Shown here one piece after another: positions 7,360-13,293 of a DNA stretch of 13,293 bases. The DNA is from Gammaproteobacteria bacterium. GTDB taxonomy: Bacteria > Pseudomonadota > Gammaproteobacteria > Chromatiales > Chromatiaceae. Made by a program: the position numbers and the translations under genes. The stretch spans positions 1 to 13,293 of the forward strand of contig JAGVUH010000554.1 in NCBI GenBank assembly GCA_019136395.1, in the 5' to 3' direction. The number at the start of each line of letters is the position of its first letter. Within the stretch, counting starts at the first letter, position 1. The notes under the pieces are model-generated. The model had not been told where the DNA came from. It was given only the letters and a program-made list of their open reading frames with translations, and did no database searches.

Positions 7360-7941
7360 GTGTCATTGCTCAAGTCCAGGATCGCCACCGCGCTGGCCGC
7401 CGCCGGCGCCGCACTGCTCTTTCAGCCCGTCGCTCAGGCCTTCAACTTCGGGGACATGATGAACCCCGGCAAGTGGATGGGCGGCAACAAGTATGATGAC
7501 GAGGACTATTACTACGACCGCGACTATGGACCCTACGGTCCGCCGCCCGGTGCTTACGGTTATCCCCCTTACGGAGCCCCTTATGGCGCTCCTTACGGTG
7601 GGTCCTACGGCGCGCCCGGCTATGGACCCTACCGGGCCCCTTATGGAGCGGCACCCGCCCAGCCGGTCGCGCCCGCCGCCAGCGCCCCGGTGACGGCACC
7701 GCCCGCGGTGGCGACCCCCGCCCCCGCCGCGCCCCCGGCCAAGGATGCCAAGAGCCAGGAGATCGAGGCGCTCAAACGCCGCATCGATGAACTGGAGGCC
7801 CGGCAGGCACCCCCACCCCCGGCCTATCCCCCCCTGCCGCCCAGTGAGCGGGGGGCCGGTCCAAGCAACCCGTCCAGCAGTGGTATCGGGGCCGGCACCG
7901 CCCTGCCCCCACCCAACTTCCGCCCCCTCGACAAGTACTGA
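7360..7941 (+). CDS. Exported Pro/Gly/Tyr-rich protein, sulfur-globule-protein-like
   Basis: The 193-residue product starts at GTG 7360, with GGAGGA 7 bases upstream; an ATG at 7324 lacks such a site. Residues 1-27 are a Sec signal peptide (hydrophobic ALAAAGAALLF, cleavage after AQA). The mature protein begins FNFGDMMNPGKWMGG, then a Tyr/Asp stretch, Pro-Tyr-Gly-Ala repeats (57-96), a Pro/Ala linker, a short charged coiled-coil segment (KSQEIEALKRRIDELEARQ, 131-149) and a Pro-rich tail ending in PLDKY. Small exported Gly/Tyr/Pro-rich proteins coat periplasmic sulfur globules in Chromatiaceae (the Sgp proteins of Allochromatium vinosum), and the MMNP...GG opening fits my recollection of related proteins. 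Assignment to this group is inference; a generic structural envelope protein is the alternative. It has its own promoter, a hairpin leader and a strong downstream hairpin, as expected for a highly expressed single gene. Confidence 0.8.
   Translation: MSLLKSRIATALAAAGAALLFQPVAQAFNFGDMMNPGKWMGGNKYDDEDYYYDRDYGPYGPPPGAYGYPPYGAPYGAPYGGSYGAPGYGPYRAPYGAAPAQPVAPAASAPVTAPPAVATPAPAAPPAKDAKSQEIEALKRRIDELEARQAPPPPAYPPLPPSERGAGPSNPSSSGIGAGTALPPPNFRPLDKY
7528..7647 (+). repeat. Coding tandem repeat of Pro-Tyr-Gly-Ala units
   Basis: Residues 57-96 of the globule-like protein repeat Y-G-x-P and P-Y-G-A blocks (for example PPYGAPYGAPYGGSYGAP). At DNA level CCTTAYGG recurs at about 12-base intervals with variable third bases, so the repeat is diverged and probably held by protein-level selection. 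Confidence 0.7.
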
Positions 7942-7963
7942 CGCCGGGTCATCCACCCCGATC

Positions 7964-8005
7964 CTCAGGCCCCGCGCAGGCGGGGTCCTGAGACCTGGGC
8001 CCAGG
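7964..8005. terminator. Strong stem-loops between convergent genes, candidate bidirectional terminator
   Basis: CTCAGG + CCCCGC (7964-7975) pairs with GCGGGG, one bulged T, and CCTGAG (7980-7992) over the loop GCAG: twelve base pairs. A perfect 12-base palindrome, CCTGGGCCCAGG (7994-8005), follows directly. The site lies between the stop codons of two convergent genes, where a shared terminator is expected. Neither strand shows a T-run. Confidence 0.55.
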
Positions 8006-8040
8006 CCCAGCGCTGGCCGCCCCCGCCCGCCTAGGGTTAC

Positions 8041-8283
8041 TCAGGTGTCCAGCCACCGCACCAGATACCAGACCTGCTGCCCTTCCGAGGAGCGGGAGGG
8101 GCCATACACCAGGGCCGGGTGGAGGTGGCGGGCCGGATCCGCCCCGTCCAGGGCGCTTGCCGCGTCGGCCACCGGGGTGACGCAACCGGTGTGAAAACGC
8201 GGCCGATCCCGACGCCGGGACCTCACCAAGGCATAGCGCTCGCCGAGCGCGCGGGATTCAGGGTCGATCAGGATCTCAGGCAT
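8041..8283 (-). CDS. Small hypothetical protein, 80 aa
   Basis: I do not recognise this family. The start at 8283 is well supported by GAGGAGG 8 bases upstream; an in-frame start at 8334 lacks comparable support. The protein MPEILIDPESRALGERYALV... is soluble, with a basic stretch RSRRRDRPRF (21-30), one cysteine (34), no signal peptide and no membrane segment. It ends in an aromatic segment (VYGPSRSSEGQQVWYLVRWL) that could be a beta-hairpin. It converges with the globule-like gene and diverges from the first GH57 gene, sharing a 117-base intergenic region with the latter. The ribosome site and third-base GC preference argue for a real gene. Function is unknown. Confidence 0.7.
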   Translation of the reverse strand: MPEILIDPESRALGERYALVRSRRRDRPRFHTGCVTPVADAASALDGADPARHLHPALVYGPSRSSEGQQVWYLVRWLDT

Positions 8284-8327
8284 GTCACCAGCCTCCTCAA
8301 TGCCCTCCCGGGGCCGCGCCACGCCAA

Positions 8328-8356
8328 TCGGCAAAGTCCGGCCGCGGGGGTAAAAT
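8328..8356 (+). promoter_or_regulatory. Sigma-70 promoter candidate for the GH57 pair
   Basis: TCGGCA (8328-8333) and TAAAAT (8351-8356) are 17 bases apart; the -10 matches five of six and the -35 four of six consensus positions. The TAAAAT stands out in GC-rich surroundings. The leader would be about 38 bases. Confidence 0.45.
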
Positions 8357-8400
8357 AGGACCCTTCCGGGCCGCTTGCCCCCTTCGCGGAGTCATGACGG

Positions 8401-9819
8401 ATGATCGCCCATCACGCCCTGGTCCTCAATCTCCATCAACCACCCGGCAATCTCCAGACCATGCTGGATGAGGACAACTGGGAGGCCAAGGAGATCCTCT
8501 ACGCCCTGGACCGCATGCCCCGCAGCCTGTGGGGCCACGAGGATCTGGCGCGGGTCCATCTATCCCTGTCGGGCACCCTGCTGGAGACCCTCTCCGACCC
8601 TGCCTTTCAGGAACGGGTCTACGGAATCGTGGACTGCGGCTCCCTGCTCTGGCAATTGCAAAACCAGGATATCTTCGAGATCCTCGGCACCGGCTACTAC
8701 CATCCGGTGCTGCCGCTGATTCCCGAGTCCGACCGCCCCCTGCACCTGCAGCGCTGGCTGGACATCGCCCGCCATCTCTTCTGGCGTCCCGACTTCCAGG
8801 GGTTCTGGCCGCCGGAGATGGGCTTCTCCATGGAGCTCATCCCCCTGCTGCGCGCCATGGGCTATCGCTATGTCCTGGTGGACAGCGAACACGTCGAACC
8901 CATCACGCCGATGAAGTGGCACGAGCTGCGCTATCGGCCCCATGTCGCCCGCCATCAGGGGGCCGAGATCCTGGTGATCGTCCGCGACCGCGACTTGTCC
9001 AATGCCCAGGAATCGGGCATGGAACTGGACTGGTTCCTCCGGGAGGTGGAGGAGCGCACCAAATGGTGCGACTGCCCGCCTCTGGTGACCACCTGCACCG
9101 ACGGCGAAAACGGCGGCTGGTTCCGCAACACCACCCCTGGGGCCAACTTCTGGACCGCCTTCTACCTGCCGCTGCTGGAACGGGTGCGCGCCGGCCAGTC
9201 CCCGGTCAAGCCGACCTTCATCTCCGCCTATCTCAACGCCTACGGCCCCATGGGCGAGGTCTGGGTGGACACCGGCGCCTGGAACACCGGCTGGCATGAC
9301 GGCCGGGGCTTCGTCCAGTGGACCGGTTCCGCCAGCCAGAAGGCCAGCCTCAACGCCCTGCGCATTCAGAACCGCGCCCTCGACGAGGTCCGGGAACGGC
9401 TCAAGGCCCTGGGGCTGGACCTAGGTCTGGGTCAGGGTCAGGCCCTGGCCCAGGACCAGGCCCTGGCGCGCGATCTGGAGGAGGCCACCTGGCGCCTGCT
9501 GCGCGCCGAAACGAGCTGCAATTTCTACTGGGGCGAGGCCTGGGTCGGCCGGGCGGAGACGGATCTGGAGGTGTCGCGCCAGGCCCTGGAGCGGATCAAG
9601 GCGCGCCTTCCGGAGTCGACGGCCAGCCCAGAGACCGTGACAACATCCGCTTCGGCCCCAGAGCCATCACGGGTTCCGATTCAGTCCGATACACAACCCG
9701 CCGTGCCGCCCTCCGATCAAGGGGGCCAAACTCAAGCTGAGAGCGAGGGACCGCCCCTCGCTGCGCCGGACCAGGTACGGAACACAGAGATTCCGGCTAG
9801 CCAGCTCGCGAACCCCTAG
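8401..9819 (+). CDS. Glycoside hydrolase family 57 protein (first of two)
   Basis: GH57 proteins (PF03065) hydrolyse, transfer or branch alpha-1,4-glucans through a (beta/alpha)7 barrel. This 472-residue copy shows the N-terminal motif LHQP (11-14), the nucleophile region GFWPPEMGFS with Glu139, and the general acid/base region TCTDGENGGW with Asp234. There is no signal peptide, so it is cytosolic and probably acts on stored glycogen. The ATG at 8401 has GGAG at 8388-8391. A ten-unit Leu/Gln-X repeat (337-356) interrupts the helical C-terminal part, and residues 405-472 form a Ser/Thr/Pro/Gln-rich tail absent from the neighbour. The motif ETSCNFYWG (370-378) recurs as QTSCYRYWG in the next gene. 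The exact activity (amylase, 4-alpha-glucanotransferase or other) cannot be told from sequence. It is probably co-transcribed with the next gene, 91 bases on. Confidence 0.9.
   Translation: MIAHHALVLNLHQPPGNLQTMLDEDNWEAKEILYALDRMPRSLWGHEDLARVHLSLSGTLLETLSDPAFQERVYGIVDCGSLLWQLQNQDIFEILGTGYYHPVLPLIPESDRPLHLQRWLDIARHLFWRPDFQGFWPPEMGFSMELIPLLRAMGYRYVLVDSEHVEPITPMKWHELRYRPHVARHQGAEILVIVRDRDLSNAQESGMELDWFLREVEERTKWCDCPPLVTTCTDGENGGWFRNTTPGANFWTAFYLPLLERVRAGQSPVKPTFISAYLNAYGPMGEVWVDTGAWNTGWHDGRGFVQWTGSASQKASLNALRIQNRALDEVRERLKALGLDLGLGQGQALAQDQALARDLEEATWRLLRAETSCNFYWGEAWVGRAETDLEVSRQALERIKARLPESTASPETVTTSASAPEPSRVPIQSDTQPAVPPSDQGGQTQAESEGPPLAAPDQVRNTEIPASQLANP
9409..9468 (+). repeat. In-frame hexanucleotide repeat in the first GH57 gene
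   Basis: Ten six-base units of the form CWG-G/C... (CTGGGG CTGGAC CTAGGT, then CTGGGT CAGGGT CAGGCC, and so on) encode LG LD LG LG QG QA LA QD QA LA. The unit resembles, in period and degeneracy, the repeats inside pabB about 8 kb away. It sits between helical segments (RERLKALG before, ARDLEEATWRLL after), so it probably lengthens a helix or linker. Confidence 0.7.
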
Positions 9820-9910
9820 CAACCCCCGGCTTCGTCGCCTACTCAGCCCGATCCTGTTTGCCTACCGGAGCCGTCCGTCCATTCCCAACCCACTCGGAAG
9901 ATTCTTAGCC

Positions 9911-11377
9911 GTGCAACCGCTTCCCGAATATCTCGAAGGTGTCCCCAATGTCTCTGGCCATGAGGCCGAGGTCTCCCAGGTCATGGCCGCCGGTGCCGCC
10001 AAGACCCTGTTTCGCGACCGGGGCGGGGTCGATTTTGGCCAGACCCGCGCCGCCTGCGCCATCGCCCTGCACATGCACCAACCGCTGATCCCGGCGGGGG
10101 GCCATGACCTGCGCACCGCCACCATCATCGGCAACCTCCAGCACATGATGGAAAACCAGGGCATTGGCGACAACCACAATGCCCCGGTCTTCGCCTGGTG
10201 CTACAAGCGCATGGGCGAGTTCATCCCCCAACTCATCGCCGAAGGCAAGTCACCGCGGGTGATGCTGGAATACTCCGGCACCCTCTTTCATGGCCTGCGC
10301 CAGATGGGCCGGGACGACGTCCTCGACGCCCTCAAGGGCATCACCTGCAACCCGGACTTCAACGGGGCGGTGGAATGGCTAGGCACGCCCTGGGGCCATG
10401 CCGTCGCCCCCTCCACCCCCGTCCAGGACTATCGCCTGCACGTGCGCGCCTGGCAACACCACTTCGCCGCCATCTTTGGCTGGGAGGCCCTGGAGCGGGT
10501 ACGCGGCTTCTCCCCCAGCGAGATGGCCCTGCCCAACCACCCGGACGTCGCCCACGAATTCGTCAAGACCCTGCGTGACTGCGGCTATCAATGGGTCCTG
10601 GTCCAGGAGCACACGGTCGAGCAGCCGGACAATGGCCGCCACCCCGAGCGCCCCCACCTGCCTCATCGCCTGGTCTGCACCAATTCGCACGGTGAGACCG
10701 CCGAGATCATCGCCATCGTCAAGACCCAGGGCTCGGACACCAAGCTGGTGGCGCAGATGCAGCCCTGGTACGAGGCCCAGGGCCTCAACCGGCTGGAACT
10801 GGCCGGCAAGTCGGTGCCGCCCCTGGTCACCCAGATCGCCGATGGCGAGAACGGCGGCGTGATGATGAACGAGTTCCCGCCCAAGTACCTGGAGGTGGTG
10901 CGCGCCGCCAGCGGCTCCCCCGTGCCGCTGATGAACGCCAGCGAGTACCTGGAGCACCTCTTCGCCCTGGGCACCCGCCCCGCCGACCTGCCGGTAGTCC
11001 AGCCCCTATTCCATGGCAAGATCTGGGAACGGATGCAGCCCGGCGACGGCCCCGCGCGCCTGGCCGCGGTCATCGAGGAGATCAAGCACAGCGACCACCG
11101 CTTCCACATGGAGGGCGGGAGCTGGACCAACGACCTCTCCTGGGTGCGCGGTTACGACAATGTCCTGGGCCCCATGGAAGCAGCCAGTGCCCTGTTCAAC
11201 GAGAAGGTCCTCCAACCCGGCGTGCCCAGCGACCAGCACCGCTACCGCAACGCCCTCTTCCACCTCATGTCCTCCCAGACCAGTTGCTACCGCTATTGGG
11301 GCCAGGGCCTGTGGACCGACTATGGCCGGGAGATCTGCCGGCGGACGGAGGAGATCCTGCGGCATGACTTTGGTTGA
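9911..11377 (+). CDS. Glycoside hydrolase family 57 protein (second of two)
   Basis: This 488-residue cytosolic paralogue of the preceding enzyme has HMHQPLIPAGG (54-64), the nucleophile region GFSPSEMALP with Glu204, and the acid/base region TQIADGENGGVMMNEFPP with Asp311. A conserved block QTSCYRYWGQGLWTDYGREICRR lies at the C-terminus. About 45 residues precede the barrel. I used GTG 9911, which gives the longest frame; GGAAG near 9895-9899 is a rather distant ribosome site, so a later start is possible. It shares motifs but little overall sequence with the first GH57, so the pair probably has distinct roles on glycogen-derived glucans, for example one transferring and one hydrolysing; this is inference. 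It lacks the low-complexity insert and tail of its neighbour. Family membership is secure, the precise reaction is not. Confidence 0.9.
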   Translation: MQPLPEYLEGVPNVSGHEAEVSQVMAAGAAKTLFRDRGGVDFGQTRAACAIALHMHQPLIPAGGHDLRTATIIGNLQHMMENQGIGDNHNAPVFAWCYKRMGEFIPQLIAEGKSPRVMLEYSGTLFHGLRQMGRDDVLDALKGITCNPDFNGAVEWLGTPWGHAVAPSTPVQDYRLHVRAWQHHFAAIFGWEALERVRGFSPSEMALPNHPDVAHEFVKTLRDCGYQWVLVQEHTVEQPDNGRHPERPHLPHRLVCTNSHGETAEIIAIVKTQGSDTKLVAQMQPWYEAQGLNRLELAGKSVPPLVTQIADGENGGVMMNEFPPKYLEVVRAASGSPVPLMNASEYLEHLFALGTRPADLPVVQPLFHGKIWERMQPGDGPARLAAVIEEIKHSDHRFHMEGGSWTNDLSWVRGYDNVLGPMEAASALFNEKVLQPGVPSDQHRYRNALFHLMSSQTSCYRYWGQGLWTDYGREICRRTEEILRHDFG

Positions 11378-11435
11378 GGAGTAGGTGACTTTGGCGGTGG
11401 CCCGGGTAGGATAGACATCGGCATCCCTGTCAGCC

Positions 11436-11545
11436 TCCCCGGGTCGGGTGACCTCTGGCGGGGGACGCCGTGCATCCTTCCCTGGAGGCTTGCCAACCGC
11501 ATCCCTGCGGTTGACACCCCCGCCAGAGGCCCCCCGACCCTCCCC
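11436..11545. mobile_element. MITE-like 100-bp inverted-repeat element with possible 5-bp target duplication
   Basis: The element spans 11441-11540. Its ends, GGGTCGGG...CCTCTGGCGGGGG (11441-11464) and the reverse complement (11517-11540), pair over 24 bases except for a 3-base mismatch at 11449-11451. TCCCC lies directly outside both ends (11436-11440 and 11541-11545), as expected for a target duplication. The interior has a perfect stem AACCGC/GCGGTT (11495-11500 with 11507-11512). It has no coding capacity. Alternatives are a large transcription terminator after the GH57 pair or a REP-type palindrome. Confidence 0.5.
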
Positions 11546-11595
11546 TCTATCCGTCCGGGGTCGAACAAAAAGCAAACTGCCTCAGGATTACCCCC

Positions 11596-12003
11596 ATGCG
11601 CGCCAAACAAGCCGCCGCTGATGCCTGCCCCTGTGGCTTGCCGGGACCTTATGCCGCTTGCTGCGGGCGCTTCCTGGACGGGGGCTTGATCCCGGTGACC
11701 GCCGAGGAACTGATGCGCTCCCGCTACGTGGCCTATGCCCAGCGCCGTGAGGAGTACCTGTTGCGCACCTGGCACCCCAGCACCCGCCCCGCCGCGCTCG
11801 ACCTGGAGAAGGAGGCGGTGCGCTGGCTGGGCCTCAAGGTCATTCGCACCCGTGCCGGCGGTGCCGGGGATGACACCGGCACCGTCGAGTTCGTCGCCCG
11901 CTACAAGGTGGGGGGTTTCATGGCCCACCGGCTTAGGGAGGAAAGTCGCTTCGTCCGCGAGGAGGGTCAGTGGCGCTATCTGGATGCCGATGGGGCCGTC
12001 TGA
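11596..12003 (+). CDS. ychJ: YchJ family protein (UPF0225)
   Basis: A small cytosolic protein of 135 residues. The N-terminus has the SEC-C-like cysteine cluster CPCGLPGPYAACCGRFLDGG (Cys11, 13, 22, 23), likely a zinc site. It is followed by the family hallmarks TAEELMRSRYVAYAQRREEYL and RTWHPSTRPAALDL, then an NTF2-like beta-rich part ending in WRYLDADG. The family is widespread in proteobacteria; its biochemical role is not established to my knowledge. Some members carry a second SEC-C motif at the C-terminus, which this one lacks. The ATG at 11596 has AGGA about 8 bases upstream. It lies downstream of the inverted-repeat element, which separates it from the GH57 pair, so it may be transcribed on its own. 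It converges with the outer-membrane protein gene. Confidence 0.9.
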   Translation: MRAKQAAADACPCGLPGPYAACCGRFLDGGLIPVTAEELMRSRYVAYAQRREEYLLRTWHPSTRPAALDLEKEAVRWLGLKVIRTRAGGAGDDTGTVEFVARYKVGGFMAHRLREESRFVREEGQWRYLDADGAV

Positions 12004-12102
12004 TTTACCTCGTCTTCTGGTCCCTGGCAAGGGATATGGGGAATGAGCCCACACCGATAGGCTTCGGCTTGAATCTCCGCGGGTGCCTGCCGGGCATCGC
12101 GT

Positions 12103-12131
12103 AAAAAAAGGCGGCACCACCAAAGACCGCC
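12103..12131 (-). terminator. Intrinsic terminator of the outer-membrane protein gene
   Basis: Read on the minus strand, GGCGGT (12131-12126) pairs with GCCGCC (12115-12110; five GC pairs plus one T-G wobble) across a 10-base loop and is followed at once by seven T residues (12109-12103). It starts 18 bases after the stop codon at 12149. This is the only classic Rho-independent terminator in the window. Confidence 0.8.
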
Positions 12132-12148
12132 GTTGGACCTGGCCAAGC

Positions 12149-12955
12149 TTAAAAATCGTAGCGTAGTCCGAGCCCAACCCCGAAGGCACGCAAGTCCGTT
12201 GCGGTTTCGTCAATCGGGATGCCGGCGGGGATATTGTTCATCGCCATGACGCCGGCGTCAGTGCCAACCTCGCCGAGGTCGGTGTAGTAGGCCGACAGGT
12301 CGAGCGTGACCCTTTCGTTCAGGACGATGCCGGTGCCAACCACCAGTCGATAGGCGAAGTTAGTCTGCTCGCCCTCGGGGGTCACGCTGATCTTGTGCTT
12401 CCGCGGGTTTTGCGGGAAGAGGTAGGTCATCCGTCCCAACTGGTTGTAGGCCACGCCCATGCCAGCGCCGACATAGGGCTGGAAAGGCCCCAGGTCGGTG
12501 CCGCTGAGGGCGGCGAGATCGACGAAGACATTGACCATTCCGTTCCAGGATTCCAGATCCGCCGCGACAGGCTCATGGGTGCCCACGGCGAGAAAGTTGG
12601 CGTTGCCCTGGTATTCGATCTCGAAGCGATAGCCAAGGGACAGGTCGGCCCGCAGCCAGGGCAGCAGACGTTTGCCAAGGGCCAGTTCAACGAGCGGGTA
12701 GCTGCCAAAATCGCCATAGGCACCGATGGGGCTGCCGTCGTCCCCCAGGGCACAGCCAAAGAGCGCGGCCGGTTGCTGGGATGAACAATCGCGATCCGCG
12801 AAATCCGCATCCGTGGATTGCTCGTACCCGAGTGTGGCGCGCAAGTACCCATCCGCGGCCTGAGCCAGGTTACCCCAGCCTAGTGCTGCTGGCACCAGGA
12901 GGGGGGCGGCGCAGGACAGCCAGCTTCGCAACCCGGGTATCGATGTCAGTTTCAT
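12149..12955 (-). CDS. Outer-membrane beta-barrel protein, Opa/OmpW-like size
   Basis: The 268-residue precursor starts at ATG 12955 with AAGGAAA 8 bases upstream. Residues 1-33 form a Sec signal peptide (LSCAAPLLVPAALGWGNLAQA, split here as a core ending LAQA) with cleavage before ADGYL. The mature protein alternates short amphipathic strands with Gly and aromatic residues (YLRATLGYE; ELALGKRLLPWLRADLSLGY; FQPYVGAGMGVAYN; FAYRLVVGTGIVL; LDLSAYYTDLG) and ends FGVGLGLRYDF, the terminal Phe being the usual barrel-assembly signal. About eight strands fit the length. Cys57 and Cys68 could form a disulfide in the first extracellular loop. The substrate or function is unknown; related barrels are adhesins or small-molecule pores. 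It has its own terminator and faces the next gene divergently across 110 bases. Confidence 0.85.
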   Translation of the reverse strand: MKLTSIPGLRSWLSCAAPLLVPAALGWGNLAQAADGYLRATLGYEQSTDADFADRDCSSQQPAALFGCALGDDGSPIGAYGDFGSYPLVELALGKRLLPWLRADLSLGYRFEIEYQGNANFLAVGTHEPVAADLESWNGMVNVFVDLAALSGTDLGPFQPYVGAGMGVAYNQLGRMTYLFPQNPRKHKISVTPEGEQTNFAYRLVVGTGIVLNERVTLDLSAYYTDLGEVGTDAGVMAMNNIPAGIPIDETATDLRAFGVGLGLRYDF

Positions 12956-13065
12956 GTCGTTTCCTTTTGACCTCAATGAGGCTGGCGACGGCGGTGTAGA
13001 ACGAATAGCATCATTCCCCAAGCGTCATTCCTCTTCAACCCCCCGACCATACTCACCCAAAGGCC

Positions 13066-13293
13066 ATGCCCAGACTGACTCCCCTCCAATGGCTCGTGTT
13101 TGCAGCCTTCCTGGCCTTTTATGGCTTCGCCGTCTTTGCCCTGACCCGGGATTACTATCTGCGCTACCCGCCCCGGCCGCTGGCGAGCGCGGCATCCGGG
13201 ACTCAGGCCAGCCATGGGACACCTGGCACCGCGCCGCCCACCTTCATCCAGCGCGAGGTGGCCGGGATGGGCGCCCCGGCCATCCCCCTCACC
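13066..13293 (+). CDS. N-terminally membrane-anchored protein, 3' end outside window
   Basis: The first 76 codons are visible from ATG 13066: a short polar start, one hydrophobic segment (LQWLVFAAFLAFYGFAVFAL, residues 7-26), then TRDYYLRYPPRP and an Ala/Gly/Thr/Pro-rich periplasmic linker. The segment is an uncleaved anchor or signal rather than a classic signal peptide, as no AxA site follows. AAAGG lies very close to the ATG, so the ribosome site is weak. Such anchors often precede a repeat or TPR domain in proteobacteria, but nothing visible here shows it. Function cannot be assigned. Confidence 0.7.
   Translation, partial: MPRLTPLQWLVFAAFLAFYGFAVFALTRDYYLRYPPRPLASAASGTQASHGTPGTAPPTFIQREVAGMGAPAIPLT

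Noticed and set aside
11320..12213. Minus-strand open frame of 297 codons over the inverted-repeat element and ychJ
   Set aside because: It overlaps ychJ on the opposite strand, crosses a non-coding inverted repeat and resembles no protein family.

Overview
The window is GC-rich bacterial chromosome with tightly packed genes. The protein families (PilU, bifunctional PabB/PabC, YchJ, paired GH57 enzymes, a sulfur-globule-like envelope protein) point to a gammaproteobacterium, most likely a purple sulfur bacterium of the Chromatiaceae. That placement is inferred from remembered family resemblance, not from a search. I see no rRNA, tRNA, CRISPR array or phage module, and no gene-free stretch longer than about 300 bases.

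Layout. (1) 1-2033, minus: a folate-pathway PabB-PabC fusion that runs off the left edge. Its first ~62 codons are in a different frame from the rest, and its PabB part carries two in-frame simple-sequence inserts. (2) 2225-3055, plus: a six-helix voltage-gated-type K+ channel with a C-terminal zinc ribbon. (3) 3306-4415, plus: the pilus-retraction ATPase pilU. (4) 4607-7114, plus: glycogen phosphorylase glgP, preceded by a near-consensus sigma-54 (RpoN) -24/-12 element. (5) 7360-7941, plus: an exported Pro/Gly/Tyr-rich protein resembling sulfur globule proteins, with its own sigma-70 promoter, upstream direct repeats and a leader with strong hairpins. (6) 8041-8283, minus: a small orphan gene convergent with (5), with a strong hairpin between them. 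(7) 8401-9819 and 9911-11377, plus: two divergent GH57 alpha-glucan-active enzymes. (8) 11441-11540: a 100-bp element with 24-bp imperfect terminal inverted repeats and a possible 5-bp target duplication. (9) 11596-12003, plus: ychJ. (10) 12149-12955, minus: an outer-membrane beta-barrel protein with a clear intrinsic terminator. (11) 13066-right edge, plus: start of a membrane-anchored protein.

How it fits together. GlgP and the two GH57 proteins form a glycogen mobilisation neighbourhood: GlgP releases glucose-1-phosphate from chain ends, and GH57 enzymes typically cut, transfer or branch alpha-1,4-glucans. If the exported low-complexity protein is a sulfur globule coat protein, two storage systems (glycogen and sulfur) sit side by side, which suits a phototrophic sulfur bacterium. 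No complete new system is evident. The least explained items are the sigma-54 site before glgP, the 100-bp inverted-repeat element, the hexanucleotide-period inserts in two unrelated enzymes, the pabB frame break, and the leader and upstream repeats of the globule-like gene.
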